Assembly: GCF_900102215.1 (NCBI RefSeq)
Contig: NZ_FNBG01000006.1
Coordinates: 1 to 64,000, forward strand
Reading direction: 5' to 3'
DNA length: 64,000 nucleotides
Source: Fontibacillus panacisegetis
Lineage (GTDB): Bacteria > Bacillota > Bacilli > Paenibacillales > Paenibacillaceae
The translations under genes and the position numbers were made by a program. The notes under the pieces are model-generated. The model was given only the letters and a program-made list of their open reading frames with translations. It had not been told where the DNA came from and did not search any database. This document shows, in pieces, positions 1 through 9,287 of this stretch. The stretch's first letter is position 1, and each line of letters starts with the position of its first letter.

Positions 1-42
1 ACAGGAAAAGACGGTTTTTTTGTGCCTATTTTTAACTTTCAA

Positions 43-93
43 CAAAAACGGGGCTTCCAGTAGTCAGTTTTCACTGACTTTCTGGACAGCCCC
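43..93 (-). terminator. Rho-independent terminator of ecsAB
   Basis: On the minus strand an interrupted stem begins GGGGCTGTCCAG, ends CTGGAAGCCCC, contains an inner AGTCAG/CTGACT stem, and is followed by GTTTTTG. It lies about 20 bp beyond the ecsB stop codon and so closes the ecsA-ecsB transcript. Confidence 0.8.
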
Positions 94-112
94 TTCATTT
101 ATTTTACTCACT

Positions 113-1327
113 CTACTCATCTTCATCATCCCGCCACTTTTTGATCCATGATGATCTCATGCCAAGGGCAAGCAGTATACCTAGAACGAGGCTGCCCAGT
201 AGTATTGGCCAGTTTCTACCCTCAGCAACAGCCATTGGAATCCACAGCAGTAAAGAAAGGCCCAACAAAACATTTGAAGCTAACCGAACTATTTCCTGCA
301 TACGGACTCCCGAGGAAATCGGATAGTAAGAAGCAGCAGGGGAATCGCTATGCACATATCGAAGAGAAGTAAGCTGTGTACCCGTCAAAAAAATAAAGAA
401 TAGGTAAATGCCGGCTCCAAGCCATGTGCTGCCATTCCAACCCACGACTACCATACCGAGAAGTCCCAGGCGAATTAGGATACCTAATAACTCACTGCGT
501 ACAAATGTCTTAGCCAGCAAATATCGATAGGATGTCTTGCGGGTCCATGTAATATGGTTGCCTACAGCAGACAGCCAGCGGCGGCGGATCACTTTTTGAC
601 CCTCGGCAGGAACCTCAACAAACCATCCCAAAATTAACATGACCTTTGCAGCTCCTGCTTTTTCGTTAGCGATAAGATTGTCCCACGGAACTACATGCTT
701 CATAGGAAAACGCAGTGCCAGGATATAATTAACGCTCACGAGCACCATGAACAACATACTCTTCCATGCAGGCTGCCATAACCATGCAGCTAGCATCAGT
801 ATGATAAAACTCCAGCGAAGCAATCGATAGCCCATTCTGGCTCTATTTGTCGTAATTCTCAGCTCCTGCCATGCCCCGTAAGCACTTAGCATCTTTAGCA
901 GACAGAGCACGATCAGAATCAGCCATAGAGGATGAGTCTGGCCTCCATTACGAATGTATAACGGCCACAATACTAGTAAAACAACATACAATCCAATGAG
1001 CTTGTAAATTACACCGCTGCGATAAGTCGGAGCTAAATACTCCTTCATGCGATTTTCCTGAGGCAGCAGAAATACGACATCGGCAGGCTGAACATAAGTT
1101 CGAAATCCGGAATAGACGGTCAACGGACCTAATATCACCAGCATCATCCACAAAATTGGCAGACCGGGAGGCAAATTCTGTAGAAATGCTGTATACCATG
1201 CCGAGAAAGCGATGATCAGAAGCAGGGATAATACGAGTACTCCACTCTGGAACGCATAAGGTAGATAAGGAAGCACTTTTGCCCAAAAGGAAACCTTTCG
1301 CTTATTACGCAACTCTCGAAGCTTCAT
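113..1327 (-). CDS. ecsB: EcsB-type ABC transporter permease
   Basis: This 404-residue protein is strongly hydrophobic, with about eight to ten membrane segments, and matches EcsB in length (about 400) and character. EcsB is the membrane subunit of the EcsAB ABC exporter, which in Bacillus affects secretion, regulated intramembrane proteolysis and competence; its substrate is not settled. The gene follows its ATPase partner by 4 bp, so the two are one operon, and a strong terminator follows. Identity rests on the pairing with an EcsA-like ATPase and on the family-like N terminus with a basic RNKRK stretch before the first membrane segment. A substrate cannot be inferred from the sequence. Confidence 0.85.
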   Translation of the reverse strand: MKLRELRNKRKVSFWAKVLPYLPYAFQSGVLVLSLLLIIAFSAWYTAFLQNLPPGLPILWMMLVILGPLTVYSGFRTYVQPADVVFLLPQENRMKEYLAPTYRSGVIYKLIGLYVVLLVLWPLYIRNGGQTHPLWLILIVLCLLKMLSAYGAWQELRITTNRARMGYRLLRWSFIILMLAAWLWQPAWKSMLFMVLVSVNYILALRFPMKHVVPWDNLIANEKAGAAKVMLILGWFVEVPAEGQKVIRRRWLSAVGNHITWTRKTSYRYLLAKTFVRSELLGILIRLGLLGMVVVGWNGSTWLGAGIYLFFIFLTGTQLTSLRYVHSDSPAASYYPISSGVRMQEIVRLASNVLLGLSLLLWIPMAVAEGRNWPILLGSLVLGILLALGMRSSWIKKWRDDEDE

Positions 1328-1330
1328 CGA

Positions 1331-2086
1331 TTAATCTCCGCCTTTGACCAGACTATAGAAGATATCCTCAAGGGAAGCTCCAGGCGCTTTAGCCTGCTCA
1401 GCGATTTCAACGAGCGTACCTTGTGCGATAACTGCTCCCCGGTGGAGCACGATGAAGCGATCACAGTAATTCTCGATGGTCGATAAAATATGTGAACTCA
1501 GCAAAATGGATGAGCCCGCACCCTTGATCTCGATCATGAAATCAAGCAAAGAGCGAATACCTAGCGGATCAAGTCCAAGAAACGGCTCATCAATAATATA
1601 TAATGGGGGCCGGGCAACGAAGGCGCACATGATCATCACCTTCTGCTTCATGCCTTTGGACAAGTGCATGGACAAGCTGTCCACCTTTTCCTCCATATTA
1701 AACAACTTAAGCAGTCTCTCTGATCTTTGGCGATAATCTTCTTCACTGACTCCGTAGGCTCTCGCAGCGAACTCCAGATGCTCCCTGACCGTTAACTCTT
1801 CGTACAGGAGCGGAGATTCCGGAACAAAAGCCAAAGAGGACTGATATCCCTCAGGGTCCTCATCCCGCGTTTTCCCCTGTACGACAACCCCTCCCTGATG
1901 TGGAAGCATCAGGCCAAGAATGTGCTTCATCGTCGTACTCTTACCAGCGCCGTTTAATCCGATCAGACCGACCATTTCTCCTGGCTTGACTTCAAAACTG
2001 ATATTATGAAGTACCGGTCGACCAAGACTGTATCCCCCGCTGAGCTCTTCGACCTGCAATACGGTCGTCTCATTAAGCTCGTTCAT
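1331..2086 (-). CDS. ecsA: EcsA-type ABC transporter ATPase
   Basis: The 251-residue protein is a single ABC ATPase domain. It has Walker A GLNGAGKS near residues 43-50, an ABC signature of the form LSKGMKQK near 142-149, Walker B LYIIDEPFLGLD near 162-173 and a switch histidine in LLSSH. It powers the EcsB permease encoded directly downstream. The ATG has a GGAGGGG ribosome site 6-7 bases upstream. Length and the LSKGM signature (in place of LSGGQ) are typical of EcsA. The assignment is firm at the family level; the transported compound is unknown. Confidence 0.88.
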   Translation of the reverse strand: MNELNETTVLQVEELSGGYSLGRPVLHNISFEVKPGEMVGLIGLNGAGKSTTMKHILGLMLPHQGGVVVQGKTRDEDPEGYQSSLAFVPESPLLYEELTVREHLEFAARAYGVSEEDYRQRSERLLKLFNMEEKVDSLSMHLSKGMKQKVMIMCAFVARPPLYIIDEPFLGLDPLGIRSLLDFMIEIKGAGSSILLSSHILSTIENYCDRFIVLHRGAVIAQGTLVEIAEQAKAPGASLEDIFYSLVKGGD

Positions 2087-2146
2087 TTGGCTTCCCCTCC
2101 ATTTTTATCAACCATCCTCATGTCCATATAAACCTGTCCTAGTCAG

Positions 2147-3571
2147 CTACTCCTTGTTGCGCTTTTCCTTAAGCCACTTTGGAGCCCCTTTATTCTTACG
2201 ATCTTTATCACTGTCCTTTTTGCGGGCAGAAGTCGGCATAGAAGGCTTACTCGAGGATGTTCTCCCAGTGTTCGATTTAGTAGTCTCTTTAGGGCCTTGT
2301 CCTTGTCTTCCGGAGAGACGGGCATCCTTATTCCCATTGGCCGCTTGCTTTTTATCCTCACTGCTATTTCGCTCACGGTTTCCATTTCCATTAAAGACAC
2401 GATTACCGGAGCGATGTTCGGTAGACTTTTCGTCTCCGGCTTCTATAACTCGTCCTCCATACAAGCTGCGAGGAAGTATTTCGATTCCAAGTTCTCTTGA
2501 AAATTTGCGAATGATAAATTGTTCCTTAGGCGTAATGATAGAGACAGCAAGTCCAGCACGCCCCATTCGTCCAGTCCGTCCAACACGATGCACATAATGC
2601 TCCGAATCGATCGGTGGGTCCAGATTAACGACTAAAGATAAATCTTCAATATCGAGTCCACGTGCAGCAACATCACTAGCAACCAGAACATGAATTTTGC
2701 CCTCACGGAAACGACGCAAAACGACACTGCGAACGGTTTTATCTGCATCACCATACAGAGCCCCGGCACTTAGACCAACAAAATTCATTTTGGCCTCCAC
2801 TTCAGCTATATCTGCTGTATTATTAATGAACACTATCGTCCGGGCCGAATTATAATGCCGAATAATTCGACGCAAAGTATCAATTTTGTCGCGTTCATCG
2901 CAAATAAAATACAAATGCTCCAGCGATTTTGATGTCCGCTGGTCTGGATCGATGCCCACCTCCAACGGGTCCTTCATCTCCCTATTTGCAAGGCTGCGAA
3001 TTTCCGGATTAATCGTTGCCGATAAGAACAGCAACTGGCGTTCACGCAATGTTCCTCGTAAAATATGCTCTACATCGGCAGTTCCGCCGAGTTGAAACAT
3101 TTGGTCCACCTCGTCCACGACAACCGTTTTCACTGTATGCAGCTTCAGTTTTTTCAAAGCCAATATTTCACGAATCCGTCCAGGTGTACCTACCACAAGC
3201 TGAGGATGTACCTTCAAGCGTTCCAATTGTCTCTTTGTCGAAGCCCCTCCGATCAAAGCTTGTACATGGATACCTAGCGATTCCCCGTATTTTTCTGCTT
3301 CCCTATGGATCTGCATAGCTAATTCCTGAGTAGGCGCCATAACCAGCCCTTGTAGCGTTTTCTGCTCAGGCTGAATGGTCTGTAGCAGCGGTAGCAAATA
3401 AGCTAGCGTCTTGCCAGTACCTGTCTGGGATTGAGCGAGTATATCTTTGCCAGCCAGCGCAGCAGGAATACATTCAGCCTGCACCGGAGACGGTTCAACA
3501 ATGCCGTAATCCCCTAATTTAGTTACAAGCTGTTCTCCAATGCCTAAGCCGGCAAATGTCATATTAGTCAT
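2147..3571 (-). CDS. DEAD-box ATP-dependent RNA helicase
   Basis: A 474-residue DEAD-box RNA helicase that unwinds RNA duplexes during ribosome assembly, mRNA turnover or cold adaptation. Visible motifs are the Q motif PSPVQ (about 28), motif I AQSQTGTGKT (46-55), GG, TPGR (about 128), motif II DEVD (about 153, a variant of DEAD), motif III SAT, and motif VI HRVGRTGRMGR in the second RecA-like domain. From about residue 395 the tail becomes low-complexity and rich in Asn, Gly, Ser, Lys and Arg, ending in KEKRNKE; such tails usually bind RNA. No DbpA-type RNA-binding domain is visible. The ATG follows AAAGGA with good spacing. It reads as a stand-alone gene; the exact paralogue (CshA/CshB/YfmL class) cannot be fixed here. 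Confidence 0.9.
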   Translation of the reverse strand: MTNMTFAGLGIGEQLVTKLGDYGIVEPSPVQAECIPAALAGKDILAQSQTGTGKTLAYLLPLLQTIQPEQKTLQGLVMAPTQELAMQIHREAEKYGESLGIHVQALIGGASTKRQLERLKVHPQLVVGTPGRIREILALKKLKLHTVKTVVVDEVDQMFQLGGTADVEHILRGTLRERQLLFLSATINPEIRSLANREMKDPLEVGIDPDQRTSKSLEHLYFICDERDKIDTLRRIIRHYNSARTIVFINNTADIAEVEAKMNFVGLSAGALYGDADKTVRSVVLRRFREGKIHVLVASDVAARGLDIEDLSLVVNLDPPIDSEHYVHRVGRTGRMGRAGLAVSIITPKEQFIIRKFSRELGIEILPRSLYGGRVIEAGDEKSTEHRSGNRVFNGNGNRERNSSEDKKQAANGNKDARLSGRQGQGPKETTKSNTGRTSSSKPSMPTSARKKDSDKDRKNKGAPKWLKEKRNKE

Positions 3572-3651
3572 TCTTCTTCATCCTTTAGTTGTAATCATTA
3601 TTTCCATTATATGCGATAACTTCATTCCAACCAACCTGCCGGCCCTGAAAC

Positions 3652-3698
3652 ACAAAAAAGACTGCCTCAACAGCATTGTTGCATCTTTGAGACAGTCG
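3652..3698 (-). terminator. Terminator of the SDR gene
   Basis: On the minus strand GACTGTCTCAA pairs with TTGAGGCAGTC across a loop and is followed by TTTTTTG. It sits just past the SDR stop codon at 3710 and upstream of the helicase gene, separating the two transcripts. Confidence 0.85.
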
Positions 3699-3709
3699 AT
3701 TTAGTATAA

Positions 3710-4486
3710 TTATTTTTTGTTCAACATTCGATAGCTTAAAACATCCGCAAGCCTTGGAAACAATTGATAAAATTTCGCTCCTACTCCAGCAACCCAAGGC
3801 AGGTTCACTTCCGTCGTTCCGGTTCTGACAGCAGCTACCATTGCCTTGGCAACGCGCTCCGGCTTCATCATGAACCATTTAACATTGTTTACATAATGTC
3901 CTTCCGGATCAGCTATGTTGAAGAAAGGTGTATCAATAGGCCCTGGATTAATCGTTGAGACCGTAATTCCGTATTCACGCACTTCCTGTCTTAGCGCACT
4001 GCTGAATCCAAGAACCGCGTGTTTGGTGGCTGTATAGGCGGTTGATTTAGAGGTTCCAATCTTGCCAGCAATTGAAGCAACATTAACGATTCGTCCTGAG
4101 CTGGCCGCCTTCATCATTGGAAGTACGGCTTTCGTGCAGCGAACGACTCCCAAGTAATTCACGTTCATCATCTCGGCAAATTCCTCTACCGGCATCTCAT
4201 CACAATACTGAAATGATCCATAGCCAGCATTGTTGATCAAGCAATCGATTCTTCCAAATTCATCGTAAATTTGTTTGAATCCCGAGTCTACAGAGTGTTG
4301 ATCTCCTACATTCAGCTCCAGCAGCTTATATGCTCCCATCATTCCAGTGCTTACCTCTTGCAGCTTATCCACCGATCTTGCCGCAAGTACTACTGTAGCT
4401 CCTTGTTCTGACAGCATTTGTGCGGCCAATGCACCGATTCCGCTGGAAGCCCCTGTAACGACGATCACTTTATCATTCAGCGACAT
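3710..4486 (-). CDS. Short-chain dehydrogenase/reductase (SDR)
   Basis: This 258-residue classical SDR oxidises or reduces an unidentified alcohol/carbonyl substrate with NAD(P). It has the cofactor-binding TGASSGIGA near the N terminus, the NNAGYG motif near residue 90, a catalytic Ser in NVASIAGK, and the YTATK active-site Tyr/Lys pair near 155, followed by a PGPIDTPF segment. Length and motif order match the family. It is transcribed alone, with its own terminator downstream. The substrate is not predictable from the sequence. Confidence 0.88.
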   Translation of the reverse strand: MSLNDKVIVVTGASSGIGALAAQMLSEQGATVVLAARSVDKLQEVSTGMMGAYKLLELNVGDQHSVDSGFKQIYDEFGRIDCLINNAGYGSFQYCDEMPVEEFAEMMNVNYLGVVRCTKAVLPMMKAASSGRIVNVASIAGKIGTSKSTAYTATKHAVLGFSSALRQEVREYGITVSTINPGPIDTPFFNIADPEGHYVNNVKWFMMKPERVAKAMVAAVRTGTTEVNLPWVAGVGAKFYQLFPRLADVLSYRMLNKK

Positions 4487-4527
4487 GATCCCTCATCCCT
4501 TCCACTACATGGACATTTGATTCTATT

Positions 4528-4989
4528 TTATGAGATCATGACCTGAATATCCAATTCACCAATGCCATCCATCAAGAGTGGTATACATAACGCCTTGCGA
4601 GGGCCAGTCTCTGCATGGATAACATCCATTGTAATGACTCGAGGAGGCGTAATATCTACAGCAAAGCCTTGATTGGACAAAATAGTACTGGCGTTACCGC
4701 TTATCATATTTCCCAGCTCAGAGATCGCGCTCTGTCCCATCTCATTCATTTCAGTCAAAACAAACCCACCCATCATCGCCGATACGATCCGAAGAGCAAC
4801 ATTTTCCTGCAGCCCGAAAACTACCATACCGCTAAAATGGCCGGTCATACCAACCTGTATCCAAATGTGGTCCCGAAGCGGAACTACTTCCTTAACACCC
4901 ATGCTGCCAGTGGAAGGAGAAATTTGGATAACTTGTTCAATAACCGAACGTGCGGATTCAAGAAAAGGATTGATCACTTCCGCTTTCAC
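4528..4989 (-). CDS. CheX-like chemotaxis phosphatase domain protein
   Basis: A protein of about 153 residues resembling CheX, the CheY-P phosphatase fold. It includes the helix motif SELGNMISGNA (E-x2-N followed by GNA), which in CheX/CheC carries the catalytic Glu and Asn, and the hydrophobic MTGHFSG strand segment. I chose the GTG at 4989 because AAGGGGA lies about 8 bases before it; an upstream in-frame extension to 5049 lacks a ribosome site and is unlike the family. No chemotaxis genes lie next to it, so a role in another two-component pathway is possible. Confidence 0.75.
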   Translation of the reverse strand: MKAEVINPFLESARSVIEQVIQISPSTGSMGVKEVVPLRDHIWIQVGMTGHFSGMVVFGLQENVALRIVSAMMGGFVLTEMNEMGQSAISELGNMISGNASTILSNQGFAVDITPPRVITMDVIHAETGPRKALCIPLLMDGIGELDIQVMIS

Positions 4990-5158
4990 TATAGGCTCCC
5001 CTTTCCTATGAAAAAGAATAATACCGCTACCAAAGTCCCGACTTTTCATTGAAGTTTATTATACTTTATTCCTAATTATAAGTCATTAAAAATCCAACCC
5101 TTTACTCATCATTATCTTGAATTACATAGTTTCTCCATACTAGTTCTCTTTAGAATCA

Positions 5159-5188
5159 TTGATTTCACTACAGAAAATCACCTATAAT
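5159..5188 (+). promoter_or_regulatory. Sigma-A-type promoter of the LysR-hisJ unit
   Basis: TTGATT (5159-5164) and TATAAT (5183-5188) are separated by 18 bp and lie about 50 bp upstream of the LysR start. They fall in the divergent region shared with the CheX-like gene. Confidence 0.6.
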
Positions 5189-5236
5189 TAATAAAATCAA
5201 GCCTCGGCAGAGAAAATCATGAAAGGGGGATTACGA

Positions 5237-6139
5237 GTGAATATAAGTCAATTGGAGACACTAATTATGATCTCTAAAACCAGAAGCTTCCGAAAGGCAG
5301 GCGAAATGCTGAATTTGACGCAGCCCGCTGTTTCCGCTCAGATCAAGAGCCTGGAAGATGAATTCAATACCGTCCTTGTTGATCGTAACCAACCTGTGAC
5401 ATTAACCGATCGGGGACAAGTATTTCTCGACCGTGCTGAACAAATCCTGGATATTGTGGAGGAGCTTAAGCAAAAACTGTCTGACATGGAGCATACACCT
5501 CAAGGACATATTGTTCTAGGTACAACTACCTCAATCGCCATTCAGATTCTCCCGCGTATATTATCCTATTTTCAAGATCAGTTCCCATTAATCAAAACAA
5601 CAATTCAATCCATGCCCTCATGTCTTATTTATCAGAACGTCGAGCAAGGGCTCGTTGATATCGGGATTGGCTATTTAATCGAGAACAATCCTCAAGTTCT
5701 GTCATCAGTGCTGTATTACGATACGTTCGAATTGGTCGTCTCTCCACTCCACCCGCTTGCTAACAACTCAATGCCTACTCTGGATACATTACGAGAGGTT
5801 CCATTAATCATGCTGTCGCCTGATACTGTAGGCCGCAGATTCGTTGACGAGGTATTCAAAGAGAATGAGATTGAACCACATATTGTGATGGAATTGTCCA
5901 GTAGTGAGGAAGTAAAGCGTATGGTCGAGCTCAATTTGGGTGCAGCGATCATCTCCAGACAATCTATACTGCGCGAGCTGCGGCAAGGAACTCTAAAAGT
6001 CGTGCATATTCCTGAACTCGAAGTCACTCATCCTGTTGGAGTCATCTATAAATCCAGCCGCTATATCAACTCTGCCATGCAGCAGTTCCTTTGCGACTTA
6101 AAGGGAATGCCTGAAACGAATTTTATTAGCTCGGAATAG
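5237..6139 (+). CDS. LysR-family transcriptional regulator
   Basis: About 300 residues with the LysR layout: an N-terminal winged helix-turn-helix (SFRKAGEMLNLTQPAVSAQI), a linker helix, and a two-lobed periplasmic-binding-like effector domain. The GTG at 5237 is preferred over the ATG at 5219 because AAAGGGGG falls 6-7 bases before it and because LysR proteins usually start with ISQLETL-like sequence. The gene is followed after 32 bp by a PHP phosphatase and precedes it in the same transcript. The effector and targets are unknown; LysR proteins commonly control a neighbouring or divergent gene. Confidence 0.85.
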   Translation: MNISQLETLIMISKTRSFRKAGEMLNLTQPAVSAQIKSLEDEFNTVLVDRNQPVTLTDRGQVFLDRAEQILDIVEELKQKLSDMEHTPQGHIVLGTTTSIAIQILPRILSYFQDQFPLIKTTIQSMPSCLIYQNVEQGLVDIGIGYLIENNPQVLSSVLYYDTFELVVSPLHPLANNSMPTLDTLREVPLIMLSPDTVGRRFVDEVFKENEIEPHIVMELSSSEEVKRMVELNLGAAIISRQSILRELRQGTLKVVHIPELEVTHPVGVIYKSSRYINSAMQQFLCDLKGMPETNFISSE

Positions 6140-6171
6140 GTCCCAGGTTTAAACAAGAAAGGAGCAACAAC

Positions 6172-6981
6172 ATGAAATTCGATCTACATACACATCATTT
6201 TCGCTGTGGTCATGCTGACGGAAACATTCGTGATTACATTGAAGCTGGCATCGCCGCCGGATTGTCGGTCATCGGTATTAGTGACCATACTCCCTATTTT
6301 GGAGATCCAGAAGAACATCCCTTTCCCCATATCGCAATGGCGAAGAAGGAATTTGCCAATTATGTAGAAGAAGTGTTGAAGCTGAAGCAAGAGTACGAGG
6401 GGACCATTGATGTTTTGCTCGGTATTGAATCTGATTTTTTCCCCGCTCATGCCGAGGTTTATCGTAAAGTATTGGCGCAGTATCCGTTTGATTACATTAT
6501 CGGTTCGGTGCATAGTGTCAGCGAAGTAAGTATTTTTAACAAAAATCGTTGGAAAAACCAAAACAAGCAGGACAAGATCGCCACAAAAGAGGCTTACTAC
6601 TCCTTAATACAGCAATCTGCCCGCAGCGGAATGTTTCAGATTTTGGGACATATCGACGCGATGAAAGGGAATTACCCGGCTTTTTCTGATATTCCGGCCG
6701 ATGCAGCGATCGATGAGACACTGCGGGTAATCGCCGAAAATCAAATCGCTATTGAGATCAATACATCCGGCAAAACCAAATTGTCAGGCGGCTGGTATCC
6801 TTCTGATGCCATTTTGGAGAGAGCACTTCATTTGGGAGTAGAAGTAACCTTCGGTTCAGATGCCCATACTCCAAAACGGGTGGCTGATGAATGGGATGAT
6901 GTTGCAAAACGGTTAAAAGAGATCGGCTATTCCGAATGGGTATATTTTAAGAATAAGCAAAAGGTCATCGTACCATTGTAG
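6172..6981 (+). CDS. hisJ: PHP-family histidinol-phosphatase
   Basis: A 269-residue PHP (polymerase and histidinol phosphatase) domain protein. It carries the metal-binding N terminus FDLHTHHFRCGHA, further metal ligands in SDHTPYF, the GSVH segment, LGHIDAMK and a C-terminal GSDAH. HisK/HisJ-type enzymes remove phosphate from L-histidinol phosphate, the penultimate step of histidine biosynthesis. It follows the LysR gene with an AAAGGAG site before its ATG. No other his genes are nearby, so another phospho-substrate cannot be excluded. Confidence 0.82.
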   Translation: MKFDLHTHHFRCGHADGNIRDYIEAGIAAGLSVIGISDHTPYFGDPEEHPFPHIAMAKKEFANYVEEVLKLKQEYEGTIDVLLGIESDFFPAHAEVYRKVLAQYPFDYIIGSVHSVSEVSIFNKNRWKNQNKQDKIATKEAYYSLIQQSARSGMFQILGHIDAMKGNYPAFSDIPADAAIDETLRVIAENQIAIEINTSGKTKLSGGWYPSDAILERALHLGVEVTFGSDAHTPKRVADEWDDVAKRLKEIGYSEWVYFKNKQKVIVPL

Positions 6982-6991
6982 TTTACAAATC

Positions 6992-7031
6992 ACAAAAAAA
7001 AGAGAATCCACGGTAACACCGCTGGATTCTT
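6992..7031 (-). terminator. Terminator of the leftward run ending with the DUF1361 gene
   Basis: On the minus strand AAGAATCCA pairs with TGGATTCT around a CGGTGTTACCG inner stem and is followed by CTTTTTTTTG. It lies between convergent genes and works best for the leftward transcript, although it also follows the phosphatase gene. Confidence 0.8.
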
Positions 7032-7144
7032 AAGACAAATATATTCAAAAGGGGGTCATGTAATAAGTGTACCCTCTTACTATTAGGGATTGATCACAGG
7101 TATATTTCAATTGTGTAACAAATCATCACAGGCATATCACATGG

Positions 7145-7900
7145 TTAATCTGCAACTTCTCCACTGTCTCTTTTCACGCTTGTATTGTGCACATTGATTG
7201 TTCTGAACAAATACATTACCACGTAACTGAAGAAGGTAATTAGAAATATCCATTTGCAAAATGATACCGCATGTGACACATTATTGAGATCGGTAAAATA
7301 AAGCAAGGTTTCCTTCAAAACATAGGAAGGCTCCTGCAGGATATCCCAGCTATTCCAGCGTATAAATCGCCCCAGATAAACTCCGAAGCTGCTCAGCAGC
7401 AGGACGATCACTGCAAATGCCCAGCCAGCGAATTTACCTAAGGATTGTCTGACAAGACCATGTACTGAAGCCAGTGATACTGTTCCCAGAGTTAGCCCAA
7501 GCAATGCAGTGAAAAGTACAGTAAATAAATGATTCCAAAAGGAATTTTCCCACCAAAAGTCAGACTCGATCGGATAGCGATGAAATGGATGCAGAAGATC
7601 AGTTAGCAGATAAGCCGCATTCGGATAAAAAAACAGCCACAATAAGCCAATTCCGAGTAGCAAAATCATTTTTAGCGATCTATTCCGTGTCCCTGCACTG
7701 ATTAAATCCAGCATTACAGCTAATCCTACGGGAATCCAGGCTAAAAAAGTATTCCATATCAAAAATAAATAAGGAGGTTTCCCTCCCTCTGGCAAAGTCG
7801 TCTCAACCACATATTTCATCCCGATTACAGTTGCGATAACTAGAAATACGTACAAATATATTTTTGCGGGATATCCCATTTTTTTAAGTTTTAGCAGCAA
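7145..7900 (-). CDS. DUF1361-family integral membrane protein
   Basis: About 251 residues with six or seven hydrophobic segments and the DUF1361-like signature LFYPNAAYLLTDLLH. The function of this family is unknown. A TTG start at 7900 is supported by AGGAGG nine bases upstream; there is no better ATG. It is the last gene of a leftward run behind the NagZ-like lipoprotein gene and ends near a strong terminator. Confidence 0.75.
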   Translation of the reverse strand: MLLKLKKMGYPAKIYLYVFLVIATVIGMKYVVETTLPEGGKPPYLFLIWNTFLAWIPVGLAVMLDLISAGTRNRSLKMILLLGIGLLWLFFYPNAAYLLTDLLHPFHRYPIESDFWWENSFWNHLFTVLFTALLGLTLGTVSLASVHGLVRQSLGKFAGWAFAVIVLLLSSFGVYLGRFIRWNSWDILQEPSYVLKETLLYFTDLNNVSHAVSFCKWIFLITFFSYVVMYLFRTINVHNTSVKRDSGEVAD

Positions 7901-8021
7901 TTTGCGCTACCTCCTGCCTATTGTGTCTCGTAAAGTTTGTTCTTGTTCTTAAGAACAGTCACCCGATATACGTTTGGTGTAGGCAGATAGTTACTACAAA
8001 TAAATTTCCATTATGCATTTG

Positions 8022-9287
8022 CTATTTGACACCGTATTTATCCAGCATCGTTTGCAATTGTTTGTTTATAGATTTCACGTCAGGCCCTTTAGCCAACTCT
8101 CCACTAAGTCCATATTTATGCTTCAGCTTCAACACATCATAAACTCGACTATTTAACGTCTCTTCAGAAATTCCCCCTGTTTCAACAGCCAACTTAATGG
8201 CTTCGATTACGGTCTTCTCTTTAAGATACTCATGCCCAACAAGCACAATATTCCCGCCTGCCGCAATAAATTCAACCGCTGCTTCATCCACATTATAATT
8301 TTTTGTTATAGCACCCATCGTCATATCATCGGAAATGACAACTCCCTCAAAACCAAGCTCCTCCCGGAGCAGATCATGAATGATTGCCTTAGAAAAAGAT
8401 GCCGGATGATCAGGGTCAAGCTTTGGCATAAGCAGATGTGCAATCATGACAACGTCAGCCCCTTCAGCGATTGCATTCTGAAAAGGTACAAGCTCCAATT
8501 CGCGAAGTCGATCCATATTGTGCTCAACTACAGGCAATCCAATATGTGAATCAACCGATGTGTCACCGTGGCCCGGAAAATGCTTCACCACAGGAATAAT
8601 CCCCTGCTGACTAAGCCCTTTCATTGCTGCTACCCCCATTTTGCTAACAACATCAGCATTATCGCCAAAAGAACGATCTCCAATAACTGGATTGTTCGGA
8701 TTACTGTTAATATCAAGAACAGGAGCAAAGTCCATATTCAGACCAAACCCGCTCAGCTGCTGGCCTATTACAGCGCCAATTTCTGAAGCAGCCTCCACTT
8801 TATCAGTGGCCCCAATTTTAGCGGCGGAAGGTGCTTTTAGAAAATCACCGGGCAGCCGCGTAACCCGTCCACCTTCCTCATCTACGCTAAGAAACAATGG
8901 AATTTTGGAGTTTTTGTTATCAATCTTTAGTTGATTAATCAGTGTCAAAGTCTGCTCAGAATTTTTAATGTTGTCTTTATAAAATATAAACCCACCCACA
9001 TGGTAATTCTCGATTAATTCTCGTGTATTGGCATTAGCTGTTACACCGTCCATCCCCACCAACACAAGCTGACCAATTTTTTCAGCGGTTGTCATTTGGT
9101 TCAGCTGCTCCCGGATAGGATCTACAGGTTCACTAGATGAATTTGTCTCATCCTGATTTTGCCCTTGCTGTTCCTCCGCACCTCCGGCCTGTCCATTTGA
9201 AGATGAGCTGGAACCCTTTGAACATCCTCCAATTACTATGACAATAACGAATACAATGAAGAGCGATGCCCATATGCTACGTTTCAT
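8022..9287 (-). CDS. nagZ: Glycoside hydrolase family 3 beta-N-acetylglucosaminidase, lipoprotein (NagZ-like)
   Basis: A protein of about 421 residues with a signal peptide ending in the lipobox IGGC, then an acidic Ser/Gln/Glu-rich linker and a GH3 domain. Diagnostic GH3 N-acetylglucosaminidase features are KHFPGHGDTSVDSH (the His/Asp acid-base loop) and VVISDDMTMGAI with the nucleophile Asp. Enzymes of this type remove GlcNAc from peptidoglycan fragments outside the membrane during muropeptide recycling. The ATG at 9287 follows GGGGAGGA and overlaps the preceding gene by 4 bases (ATGA), indicating translational coupling. An upstream in-frame start at 9311 is less likely. Confidence 0.88.
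   Translation of the reverse strand: MKRSIWASLFIVFVIVIVIGGCSKGSSSSSNGQAGGAEEQQGQNQDETNSSSEPVDPIREQLNQMTTAEKIGQLVLVGMDGVTANANTRELIENYHVGGFIFYKDNIKNSEQTLTLINQLKIDNKNSKIPLFLSVDEEGGRVTRLPGDFLKAPSAAKIGATDKVEAASEIGAVIGQQLSGFGLNMDFAPVLDINSNPNNPVIGDRSFGDNADVVSKMGVAAMKGLSQQGIIPVVKHFPGHGDTSVDSHIGLPVVEHNMDRLRELELVPFQNAIAEGADVVMIAHLLMPKLDPDHPASFSKAIIHDLLREELGFEGVVISDDMTMGAITKNYNVDEAAVEFIAAGGNIVLVGHEYLKEKTVIEAIKLAVETGGISEETLNSRVYDVLKLKHKYGLSGELAKGPDVKSINKQLQTMLDKYGVK

Noticed and set aside
5041..5160. Riboswitch in the CheX/LysR divergent region
   Set aside because: No conserved aptamer core or leader terminator was seen.
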